From Pseudomonas sp. (GTDB taxonomy: Bacteria; Pseudomonadota; Gammaproteobacteria; Pseudomonadales; Pseudomonadaceae): a stretch of 64,000 bases of DNA. Every line of letters starts with the position of its first letter. Position 1 is the stretch's first letter. The notes beneath the pieces are model-generated. The model saw nothing but the letters and a program-made list of their open reading frames with translations, was not told the DNA's origin and searched no databases. Location: assembly GCF_030698175.1 (NCBI RefSeq), contig NZ_JAUYNT010000022.1, positions 1 to 64,000 on the forward strand. Reading direction: 5' to 3'. A program made the position numbers and the translations under genes. Positions 20,508 to 30,400 of the stretch are shown here, piece after piece.

Positions 20508-21914
20508 ATGAACCTCAATGATCAGTGGATGCAACGGGATTTGGCCGTGCTTTGGCATCCCTGCACCCAGATGAAAGACCACGAACGCCTGCCGGTGATT
20601 CCGATCAAACGCGGTGATGGCGTGTGGCTGGAAGACTTTAACGGCAAGCGGTACCTGGACGCGGTCAGCTCCTGGTGGGTCAACGTATTTGGCCACGGCA
20701 ATCCACGGATCAATCAGCGCATCAAGGACCAGCTGGATAACCTCGAGCATGTGATGCTGGCCGGCTTCAGCCATCAACCGGTGATCGAGTTGTCGGAGCG
20801 ACTGGTACAGATCACACCGGCCGGACTGAACCGGGTGTTTTATGCCGACAACGGCTCCTCCGGCATCGAAGTCGCGCTGAAGATGAGTTTCCACTACTGG
20901 CTCAACAGCGGCAAAACGGCCAAGCAACGCTTCGTCACCCTGACCAACAGTTACCACGGCGAAACCATCGCGGCGATGTCGGTGGGCGATGTCTCGCTGT
21001 TTACCGAAACCTACAAATCCCTGCTGCTCGACACCATTAAAGTACCGAGCCCGGACTGCTACCTGCGCCCCGAAGGCGTCAGCTGGGAAGCGCACTCGCG
21101 CACCATGTTTGCCGCCATGGAACAAACCTTGGCCGAGCATCACCACGAGGTTGCTGCGGTGATAGTCGAGCCGTTGATCCAGGGCGCCGGCGGCATGCGC
21201 ATGTATCACCCGATCTACCTGACCTTGCTGCGCGAGGCCTGCGACCGCTACGGCGTGCACCTGATTCACGATGAAATTGCCGTCGGCTTCGGCCGCACCG
21301 GCAGCATGTTCGCCTGCGAGCAAGCCGGCATTACCCCGGACTTTTTAGTGCTGTCCAAGGCGCTCACCGGCGGCTACTTGCCGATGGCGGCGGTGCTGAC
21401 CACCGACGATATCTACCAGGCCTTTTACGCCGACTACGCCACCTTGCGCGCCTTCCTGCATTCCCACACCTACACCGGCAACCCGCTGGCCTGCGCCGCA
21501 GCCTTGGCGACCCTGGATATCTTCCGCGACGACAACATCATCGAAGCCAATAAGGCCCTGGCCAACCGCATGGCCAGCGCCACCGCCCATCTGGTTGACC
21601 ACCCCAATGTGGCCGAAGTACGTCAGACCGGCATGGCCCTGGCCATCGAGATGGTGCAAGACAAAGCCAGCAAAACCCCCTATGCCTGGCAAGAACGACG
21701 CGGCCTGAAGGTCTATCAACATGCACTGGAACGTGGCGCGTTGCTGCGGCCACTGGGCAATGTGGTGTATTTTCTGCCGCCCTACGTGATCACCCCGGAG
21801 CAAATCGATTTTCTGGCCGAGGTGGCCAGCGAGGGCATCGACCTGGCCTGCCGCGACAGCATCAGCGTTTCAGTACTGTCGAACCTGCACCCCAACCACC
21901 GAGACCCGGGCTAA
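20508..21914 (+). CDS. bioA: Adenosylmethionine-8-amino-7-oxononanoate aminotransferase
   Basis: 468 residues. A class III PLP aminotransferase making 7,8-diaminopelargonic acid in biotin synthesis, using SAM as amino donor. Key blocks: WHPCTQMKDHE near the start, YADNGSSGIEVALKMSFHYW, the PLP aspartate region LIHDEIAVGFGRTG, and the Schiff-base lysine in LSKALTGGYLPMA. AAAAGGAG sits before the ATG at 20508. It is separate from other bio genes, as in other pseudomonads. A MITE-like element lies directly after it. Confidence 0.96.
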   Translation: MNLNDQWMQRDLAVLWHPCTQMKDHERLPVIPIKRGDGVWLEDFNGKRYLDAVSSWWVNVFGHGNPRINQRIKDQLDNLEHVMLAGFSHQPVIELSERLVQITPAGLNRVFYADNGSSGIEVALKMSFHYWLNSGKTAKQRFVTLTNSYHGETIAAMSVGDVSLFTETYKSLLLDTIKVPSPDCYLRPEGVSWEAHSRTMFAAMEQTLAEHHHEVAAVIVEPLIQGAGGMRMYHPIYLTLLREACDRYGVHLIHDEIAVGFGRTGSMFACEQAGITPDFLVLSKALTGGYLPMAAVLTTDDIYQAFYADYATLRAFLHSHTYTGNPLACAAALATLDIFRDDNIIEANKALANRMASATAHLVDHPNVAEVRQTGMALAIEMVQDKASKTPYAWQERRGLKVYQHALERGALLRPLGNVVYFLPPYVITPEQIDFLAEVASEGIDLACRDSISVSVLSNLHPNHRDPG

Positions 21915-22054
21915 CAGGCCATTGAAAAACTACTGCGCTAGGCTATGCAGCGTTGAAACCGGCCTCAAAATGCTCACTTACAACACGTAAACTGCGCTTT
22001 TTCGGCCGATTTCGCCTTGCCTAGCCGTCGCTCGCTACATTTTTCAACGGCCTG
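21915..22054. repeat. MITE-like element, copy 1 (bioA-rsmE gap)
   Basis: A 140-bp element with imperfect terminal inverted repeats: CAGGCCATTGAAAAACTAC at the left and, on the other strand at the right, CAGGCCGTTGAAAAATGTAG. Internal motifs TACTGCGCTAGGCTATGCAG, AATGCTCACTTACAAC and CGTAAACTGCGCTT recur, in inverse orientation, in the copy at 43111-43310. No reading frame of note inside. Confidence 0.8.
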
Positions 22055-22106
22055 CTAAGCACAACGGCAAGCCCCACTTCCCACTTCCCACTTGAAGCTA
22101 CCGCCA

Positions 22107-22826
22107 ATGAGACTGTCACGCTTGTTTATCGACGCCCCCCTAAGCCTGGGCGAACACGCCCTGCCCGAAGCCCAGGCGCATTACCTCAGCCGCGTGCTGC
22201 GCTTGAATGTCGGCGCCGGCGTGCAACTGTTCGACGGCTCGGGCCTGGAGTACCAGGGCGAGCTGACTGAAGTCGGCAAAAAACAGGTGCGCGTGCAGCT
22301 CACTCAATGCCTGCCCGGCCAGCCGGATTCAAGCCTGAGCATTCATCTCGGCCAAGGGCTGTCACGCGGCGAGCGGATGGATTGGGCGATTCAAAAAGCC
22401 ACGGAGCTTGGGGTTAACGCCATCACCCCAATCATCAGCGAGCGCTGCGAAGTGCGCTTAAGCGATGAGCGAGCCGACAAGCGCTTGGTCCACTGGCGAC
22501 AAATCGCCATCAGCGCCAGCGAACAATGCGGCCGTTCGACTGTGCCGGTGATTCATCCGCCGCTGAGTTTGAGCGAATGGCTGCACAGCGTTGAAGCCGA
22601 CCTCAAGCTGGTATTGCACCCGGTGGCCGAGCCCTTGGCCAGCCATGAGAAACCGCAATCACTGGCTTTCTTGATCGGCCCTGAAGGCGGCCTGAATGAC
22701 GCCGAAGTGCTGCAGGCGCAAGGCGCCGGTTTTCATTCTGCACGCTTGGGGCCACGGGTCTTGCGCACCGAGACCGCGCCGGTGGTGGCACTGGCAGTGG
22801 CACAGCATCTGTGGGGAGATATGTGA
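22107..22826 (+). CDS. rsmE: 16S rRNA m3U1498 methyltransferase
   Basis: 239 residues of the SPOUT-class RsmE family, which methylates N3 of U1498 in 16S rRNA. A PUA-like N-terminal part (RLSRLFIDAPL, HYLSRVLRL) is followed by LGQGLSRGERMDWAIQKATELGV. The knotted SAM site is AFLIGPEGGLNDAE and LGPRVLRTETAPV. The ATG at 22107 is the family start; an in-frame TTG lies five codons earlier. A 9-bp hairpin follows, shared with the convergent chpC. Confidence 0.95.
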   Translation: MRLSRLFIDAPLSLGEHALPEAQAHYLSRVLRLNVGAGVQLFDGSGLEYQGELTEVGKKQVRVQLTQCLPGQPDSSLSIHLGQGLSRGERMDWAIQKATELGVNAITPIISERCEVRLSDERADKRLVHWRQIAISASEQCGRSTVPVIHPPLSLSEWLHSVEADLKLVLHPVAEPLASHEKPQSLAFLIGPEGGLNDAEVLQAQGAGFHSARLGPRVLRTETAPVVALAVAQHLWGDM

Positions 22827-22849
22827 GAGATGTAGGCTGGGGGCTGCAG

Positions 22850-22877
22850 GGTGGGCAACTGCGAAGCATTGCCCACC
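22850..22877. terminator. Hairpin between convergent rsmE and chpC
   Basis: GGTGGGCAA (22850-22858) and TTGCCCACC (22869-22877) form a 9-bp stem with a 10-nt loop, between two convergent stop codons. There is no T-tract, so terminator activity is tentative. Confidence 0.5.
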
Positions 22878-22902
22878 TTGATGCCGCAAGAAACTGTCAG
22901 GT

Positions 22903-23382
22903 TTAAATCAAACCAGCATCGGCCAGCAACTGCTCCAGTCCAATCAGATCAGGGATCTTTAACACGCCATCGCCGATGCTGACTGCATCCAACTCCAGCG
23001 GCGCCAAGTGCACATTGGCGCGGGCCAGGTTGCTTTCCAGCTTGATCGAACGCGGGATACCCTGCACCAACAGCGCCAAAAATTTCACCTGCGGACGCCC
23101 GCCCAGGGCATTGATCACCGCGATGCGGGTATTGGCGCCGACTGCCGGCTGCCCGTTGGAGGCGGCCTCAAACGACAACAATGGCAAGCGCAGGTCACGC
23201 CAAGCGATCTGCCCCAGCATCCATGCGGGCATGCCTGGAGTGGCTTGCGGCGCACGGTAGGGCAGTAATTCCGCCACCGCGACGTTAGGCAGCAACAGGG
23301 TGCGATCCGTCAACGGCACCATCAACCCGGTCAGGGTGCTGGTGGCAGCGGCTGGAGTGGCGTTGGCTACGGCTTGGCTCAT
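22903..23382 (-). CDS. chpC: CheW-like adaptor ChpC of the Pil-Chp system
   Basis: 159 residues with a single CheW fold (LMVPLTDRTLLLPNVAVAELLPY, then WRDLRLPLLSFE and LALLVQGIPRSIKL). It is the last gene of the Pil-Chp cluster, 22 bp after chpB, so it likely couples additional receptors to the ChpA kinase controlling type IV pili. CheW-type adaptors have no enzymatic activity. No chpD or chpE follows; rsmE is next. Confidence 0.88.
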   Translation of the reverse strand: MSQAVANATPAAATSTLTGLMVPLTDRTLLLPNVAVAELLPYRAPQATPGMPAWMLGQIAWRDLRLPLLSFEAASNGQPAVGANTRIAVINALGGRPQVKFLALLVQGIPRSIKLESNLARANVHLAPLELDAVSIGDGVLKIPDLIGLEQLLADAGLI

Positions 23383-23404
23383 GTGACCTTCCTGATTCGG
23401 GTAT

Positions 23405-24424
23405 TTAACTGCACTGACCGACTAGCCGATTAACCAGCGCTTCGGCCAGTTCACGGGGCGCGCCAGTGAAAGCGCTGTAGCCACCTTCGCGCAAGCTGTC
23501 GGGCATGCTCGAAGAGGCGCAACTGTCCGCCCGCTGAGTCCAGATTTCGCTGCCTTGGCGACGCACGTAAGCGGCGGCGGCACTGCCATCGCTGCCCATG
23601 CCACTAAACACAATAACGCCGCTCAGCTGGCCAAAATGCTGAGCCAGATTCAGCATCATCTGGTCAATCGACGGGCTATAGGGTTCCGGCCAACCGCGAT
23701 CGGCAATCTGCATGGCACCATCGTCGGCAAAGCCCAGCTCAAAACTAATCGGCGCCACCACCACTTCGCCGCAACGCACGAAATCGCCATGACGAGCCAG
23801 ATTGACCTGCCATTGGCTATGCCGACCAACCGCTTGCGGCAACTTCGCCTCAAAACTGGCGTCGATATGCTGGGCGTAGATAAAGCCCACCGGCAAGCCA
23901 CCGGGCAACGCGTCGAGAAACTCTTTAACCGCCACCGGACCGCCCATCGAGGCCGCCAGCAGCCACACTTGCTTGGCTCGTGCACCGGCAATCAGCGGGG
24001 TGTTGGCCAGCGCCTGCGGCAGTTCCAGGCGAGCTGGGCGCTGGGTGTCGAGCATCAGCGTCTCAAGGCTACGGCCAACCCCTTGCGACGGATCGCCGAC
24101 CAACTTTTTAAGCTTACCGAACAGGCGCCGCTCCCAGCGCGGGTAGTTCTCAGAGTGGCGCTCCGGCGCATGGCCCTCGCCAAACAACACCGGCGCACTG
24201 GCTCGTTCAAGCAAGTGATCGACCAATGGCGAGTCTTCGGTCTGGGCTAAATCGACCAACCACAAATCGGTCTCACACTCGGCCAACGCCGCCTCGTCGA
24301 GACGCGCCGGATCGGTGTTCAGCACCACGGTATAACCGTTAGCCACTAACGCCTGTTGCAGCACATGGCGCTGCAGCGAGGTATCGGCCAGTACCGCGAT
24401 ACGTGCGGCGGCTCGCTCAGTCAT
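23405..24424 (-). CDS. chpB: Chemoreceptor methylesterase ChpB (CheB-like)
   Basis: 339 residues. The C-terminal half is a CheB methylesterase with catalytic serine in LLAASMGGPVAV, histidine in YAQHIDASF and aspartate in FSGMGSDGSAAA; it would demethylate PilJ opposite PilK. The N-terminal 120 residues are a degenerate receiver-like domain (RIAVLADTSLQRHVLQQAL, LWLVDLAQ). The start overlaps the chpA stop (ATGACTGA), indicating translational coupling; the frame upstream of 24424 belongs to chpA sequence. Confidence 0.92.
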   Translation of the reverse strand: MTERAAARIAVLADTSLQRHVLQQALVANGYTVVLNTDPARLDEAALAECETDLWLVDLAQTEDSPLVDHLLERASAPVLFGEGHAPERHSENYPRWERRLFGKLKKLVGDPSQGVGRSLETLMLDTQRPARLELPQALANTPLIAGARAKQVWLLAASMGGPVAVKEFLDALPGGLPVGFIYAQHIDASFEAKLPQAVGRHSQWQVNLARHGDFVRCGEVVVAPISFELGFADDGAMQIADRGWPEPYSPSIDQMMLNLAQHFGQLSGVIVFSGMGSDGSAAAAYVRRQGSEIWTQRADSCASSSMPDSLREGGYSAFTGAPRELAEALVNRLVGQCS

Positions 24425-27400
24425 GTTTGTTAACCAGCTGCTGAATCGTTTCGAGCAACAAGGATTCCTGATACGGCTTACCCAAGTACTCGTTGACGCC
24501 AATCGACATGGCTCGATCCCGGTGTTTACTACCGGTACGCGAGGTAATCATGATGATTGGCAGGTCTTTAAGACGTTCATCGTGACGCACCAGGGTGGCC
24601 ACTTCGAAACCGTCCATGCGCGGCATTTCGATGTCCAGCAACATGATGTCCGGCTTGCGCTCCTGCAATTGCGCGATGGCATCGACGCCATCTTTGGCGG
24701 TCATCACGTTCATGCCATTACGCTCAAGCAAGCGACTGGTCACTTTACGTACCGTGACCGAGTCATCGACCACCATCACCAGCATCGGCCGATCCGCTTC
24801 AACCTCAGGGGTTGCAGTGGAAGCCCCAGCCAAACGTGGCTGCAGTTGCGATAACAGATGAGCATGCAAGACCCGAATAGTCGCCAGCAGATCGAGAATG
24901 ATCACCACCCGCCCGTCACCAAGGATGGTCGCACCGGAAACCCCGTGCACCCCGGCGAACTGCGGACCGAGGCTCTTCACCACGATTTCCCGCGAGCCGG
25001 CCAAACTGTCCACTTGCACCGCCACCGCGTGCTCGTTAGAACGCACCAGAATCACCGGCAACGGCAGGCTTTGACCGATCAACTTGGGCTGCTGACCGTT
25101 ATTAAGCAAGTCACCCAGGTACTTCAATTCATAGGTTTGCCCGGCGTATTCGAACCGCGGCGCATCTGGGCCGTAGTAGGCTTCCAGCTCGTAAGGCGAA
25201 ACCCGCACGATACCTTCGATGGTGTTCAGCGGGATGGCGTACAGGTCTTCACCGGACAACACCATCAAGGCGCGGTTGACCGACACGGTAAAGGGCAGGC
25301 GAATCAGGAAGCGGGTGCCCTCGCCCGGGGTCGACTCGATACTCATCGAGCCGCCGAGTTGTTTAACCTCCGAGTGGACCACGTCCATGCCGACGCCACG
25401 TCCGGAAATCTGCGTGACCTTCTCCGCCGTGCTGAAGCCAGCCTCAAGAATAAATTGCAAAATCTCATGATCGGTCAGGTCTGAGTCGGCATCCAGCATG
25501 CCGCGCTCAATGGCTTTACGCCGCACCGCCTCGAGGCGAATGCCGCCGCCGTCATCGGCCAACGTGAGCAGAATATCGCCGCCCTCACGACCCAGGGTCA
25601 GGCGAATATTGCCGACCTCGGATTTGCCCGCGACGCGGCGCACCTCGGCCGACTCAATGCCGTGGTCGACGGCGTTGCGCAGCATATGTTCCAGCGGCGC
25701 AACGATCCGCTCCAGCACGGCACGGTCCATTTCGCCGTCGGCGTTACCGACCACGAAGTCGACTTGCTTGTTCAGCTCACCAGCCACCTGGCGCACGATG
25801 CGCCGCAGCCGTGGCACCAGCCGGTCGAAAGGGACCATGCGGGTGCGCATCAGACCTTCCTGCAATTCGGTGTTGACCCGCGCCTGTTGCAGCAACAGGG
25901 TTTCCGCATCGCGGTTGCGCGCGGCCAGGGTTTCCTTCAGGTCTAGCAAGTCGGAAGCCGACTCGAACAGCGCCCGCGACAGCTGTTGTAGCTGCGAGTG
26001 ACGGTCCATTTCCAGCGGGTCAAAGTCTTCATAACCGACCCGTTCGGCTTCTTCCTGATAACGGCTGAGAATCTGCGCCTGGGTTTCGGTATCGAGGCGA
26101 CGCAACTGGTCGCGCACCCGGTCGATGGTGGCTTCCATTTCACCGAGGGTGAAGCTGACATCGCTGACCTGTTGCTCAACCCGACCGCGGAAGATCGAGG
26201 TTTCCCCCGCCAAGTTAACCAAGCCTTCGAGCAGATCGGCCGGCACCTTGACCAACTCTTGCGGAGCCCGTCGGGATGCAGCTTCCAGCGCCGCCTCTTG
26301 GGCGCGCCGCACAAAGGGCAACACCTTGGCCACTTCGACTTTAACCGGCATGGCGCTGGCGGCGATGATCGGCAGGCTGAGTTCGGCACGCGGCACCGCG
26401 ACGCTGAGCGGAGCTTCGATCTCTTCGAGACTCGCTGCGGCCGCTGGCGCAACAGGCGCCGCCTCACTGCTGCTATAGAGTTGCTGGCGCAATAGCTCGA
26501 TTTCGACCTGCAAACCCTCGAAACCCGACTGCACATCGACGAACAAACTCTCTGGCCAAGGCGTGCCTTGCTGCTGCGCCTCGCTCAAGTGTTGTTCGAG
26601 ATCGTGACTCAAGTCGCCGAGACGTTTCTGCCCAGCCAGGCGTGCACCGCCTTTGAGGGTGTGCAAAATCCGCAGCATGTCGTCAATCGGGGCGGCATCG
26701 TCAGCAGAGCTTTCCAGCCGTCCGGCGGCGCTTTCCAAGCCTTCCAGCAGGTCGTCGGCTTCTTCCAGAAAGATATCGAGAATATCGGCTTCCGGACTGT
26801 CGTCGTGCTCTGCAACCACCGCTTTTAGATGGACGCTAGCGGGCATGCTCAGGTGCTGCTCGGGATTGGCGCGAAACCGCTGAATGGTTTCAATCAAGTC
26901 CGTGCCAGATGGCACCGCGCGCTTGTCACGCACGGCCTCAAGCATGTGCGCGAGCCGGTCGTGGCAGCTCTGCAGCAGATTAAACAGCTCAGGGCTGGCG
27001 CGCAGGCGACCATCGCCCAGGCCTTCATAAAGAAATTCCAGCTCATGGGCGAGATCACCGATCTCACGAATTTCAGCCATCCGCGCACCACCCTTGAGGG
27101 TGTGTAAATCGCGCTGCAGAGCTTCCAATTCAAGGCTGTTATTAACGTCGTCCATCCAGCGCTGCAAAGACGTCGACGAGCTGTCGACGATGTCGAAACC
27201 TTCCTCGAGGAATATTTCGACCAACTCCGGATCGCGCTCATCCTCGACCAGAGTTTGAGCAGTGACAGGTGCGGCCTCAACTTCGTCGATAAGCTCAGGT
27301 ACGGCGGCTTCAAGTACCTGCGGCGCGTCATCGATGCCAAGCGGCTCAGCGGCGGCGTCCAACGTTGGTGCGTCGAGTTCTACGGCCAGAACCTCATCGG

Positions 27401-30400
27401 CAACTGGCTCGAGCATGGACTCAGTCTCGGCTTGCTCGTCGCTTAGCAGTGGCTCGACATCAGCCTCTGTTTCAGCAACCAGCAGCTCAGTGTCGTCGAA
27501 CTCTTCCACCGCAGAACCTGAGGTTAAATCTTCAACTTCAACGGTTTCGGCGACTGCATCAAGATCAAAGGCTGGCAACTCGATCATTAAGTCGTCTGCA
27601 GCCACAACCTCGTCGGCAAACGCACTTCGCTCTGGATTTTCTAGTTCAATAAGCTCGATGGACTCATCATCCAGGGGCTCAGCAGCCTGCAGCTCGGCTT
27701 CGGCTTCGGCTTCGGCTTCGGCGACAGATGGTTGCGCGGCTGTTAGCGCTGGCAAGTCTTGGGTGCTACCGGTTTGCCGGAAATAGCGGATCGCCTCGAT
27801 AAGTTCGAGCGGCTCGACCATCGGCCGGTGCGCCTGCAGCTCCTCAAGCAATACCGCCAAACGGTCATGACTCTGCTGCAACAAGCCGGTTAACGCCGGC
27901 GAGAAACTGTAACGCCGATCAACCAGGCCTTCATAAAGGGATTCCAGCTCATGGGCCAAATCGCCAATGGGCCGAATTTCGGCCATCCGCGCGCCACCTT
28001 TAAGGGTGTGCAGGTCGCGTAGCAGCGACGACAAGGCGCGCTGATTTTCCGGCTCAAGCAACCAACGCTCAAGCGACTGGCTGGCGCTTTCCAGCAGATC
28101 CACCGCTTCTTCGAGGAAAATGGCGACCATTTCCTCGTCCAGAAAAGCTTCCGCCGGCACCTGAACCGGTGCTGGCGCAGCGTCTAGCGATGCAGCGCTG
28201 TCGACCGGCGACTCAGGGGTTTCGGCGTCAATCAGCGACTCAAATTCGGCGACATCAAACTCAAGCTCAGAACTTAGCTCAGCTTCGTCGAAGTCTTCGT
28301 CTGCCGCCTGCGAGTGCAGTTCGGGCAGTTCGACTGACGCCTGCTCGGCATCCAACTCAAGCACCTCAAGTCCGCCCAGCTCAGGCGACTCGAGTAATGC
28401 CAGAGTCTCGGGCTCTAAGGTTTGCGTCAGCAGCAGCTTGAGCGCGGCGAGCGGCTCGGGCTGCACGCTAACCTGCAGACCTGCGGCGACCTGATCCATC
28501 ATATGCACCAGGGCTTCGTGGGCATTTTCTGCACCATCGAAGAACCGTTCGCTGACGGCCAGGCGACCCTCTTGCGCGGCGCCGTAAACCTCCACCAGGG
28601 CCTGACAAATCTGTTCAATCTGCCCCAACTCGGCCATCTGCGCGCCGCGTTCAAGGGTGTTTAACTCATTGAGCAGAGCGCCGAGCTCTTGTTGCTCGCA
28701 GGGATGCTCACGCCAGCGGCGCAGCAGGTCTTCGGCATCCAGCAGGATATCCATGCCTTCTGCGAGGAAGATATTGATCAGCTGCGGATCGCGGCTTTCA
28801 CCCGACTCGCCTTTTCGCAGGTTTTCTGCTGCGGCCAAGCGCTCTTGATGCAGCGTCTGGACCCGTGCGACAAACGCCTGGGCACCGGCAATCGGCGCCA
28901 AGGGTTGGCTTTCAAGCTGTTCAAGGCCCAAGCGGAATAACTGTTCGCCACTGCTGAGCAACTCAGCCTCGGCCAAGTCCATTGGGATCAGGTGGGACTT
29001 GCACTCTTTAACCAGTTTTTCCAAGGGCGCGGCAATTTCTGCGATCGGCAGAATGCCGGCCATATAGGCACTGCCTTTCAGCGTGTGCAGAGCCCGTTGT
29101 AAATCGTCAGTGACCGGCTGCGGCAACAGCTGCGCGCAATCGGCTAAGAACGCCACCAGAGTATCGAGGTGGGTTTCGGCTTCATTTCGAAAGATTTCGA
29201 GCAGTTGCTCGTCCAACCCCTCGTCAGCGGCAGCGATTACTGGCGCGGTTAGCTGCAACGGCTCGTTTACCTCGCTGAGCGATTCAGTCGCAACCTCAGC
29301 CGGCGCGCTAGCCGGCAGTTGGCCTTTGGCGATGGCATGGGCGGTGGCCGCTAGAAGATCGACATCATCGCGCTGACATTGCGCCTTGGCTGCGTATTCA
29401 TCGACCAGCTCGGGCAGCAACTCGACCACATCAGCAATCACCTGCTGTACGGCGTCGCCGGGCTGCACGCTGCGCTCGAGAACCCGATTAAGCAGGTTTT
29501 CAATCGACCATGCCAGCTCACCAATCACCAGGGCGCGCACCATCCGACCACTGCCTTTGAGGGTGTGGAAGGCGCGACGGATCTCACTTAAAGCATCTTT
29601 GTTTTGAGTATCGGCGCGCCATTGCGGTAAGTACTCGGCAATGGTTTCCAATACTTCACCGGCTTCTTCAACGAAGACTTCCAGCAGCTCATCATCGACC
29701 GGCTCTTCATCGGCTGGCGGCGGTAACAAGCTTGGCGGTACATTTTGCGCAGGCGGATTGGTCGCCTGTACGGGCGCGGCCATCACATCGGCCATCGACA
29801 TGGCTTTCGGCTCGAGCGGCGCACCCAGCTCAGGCTCTTGCGGGGCGCCGGGCAGATCCACTTCGGGCAAGTCTAACTCGGCCAGTTCCGCGGCATTCCA
29901 GTGTGCGGGACTGTCATCGAGGCTTAATTCGTCGAGATCAAAGCTGTTATCTGCAACAGGCAGCAGGAGCAACTCTTGTGGCTCGGCGAACTCATCCAGC
30001 TCTGGCGATTCAATCGCTGCAGAGGGTTGCCAATCGCCTGACTCAGGCAAGCTGAACTCAATGGTTTCAGTCTCTTGCTCGGCGACTTCGAGGTCCAACA
30101 GCTGCGGCTCATCGAGCAACAGCTCAGCATCGTCACTTACCGGCTCGAGAAACTCGGGAAGTAGCTCAAAACTCAGTGCGGTGTTTTCTGACTCGGCACT
30201 GAACGCGGCCGGCACCTCGTCAGCGGGCAGTTCGAGCAGCAACTCTTCAGCCGGCTCATCCGCCAGCACTTCAATTTCGTGCAGCGGATCGTCCAACGGC
30301 GCCGGCGCAGTGCGCTCGGCGGGCCAATCGAGGATTGACGGTTTTTCTTTCAGCGGGTAACCCAAGGCCTCGAGGCTTTCCTCGGCGACATCGAGAATCA

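Noticed and set aside
20379..21323. 314-codon reading frame opposite bioA
   Set aside because: Mirror frame of a highly conserved aminotransferase; no independent support.
27262..27786. Ser-rich frame of 174 codons, and similar ones at 29641-30360, on the plus strand within chpA
   Set aside because: These are antisense shadows of the acidic Glu/Leu/Ala linkers of ChpA.
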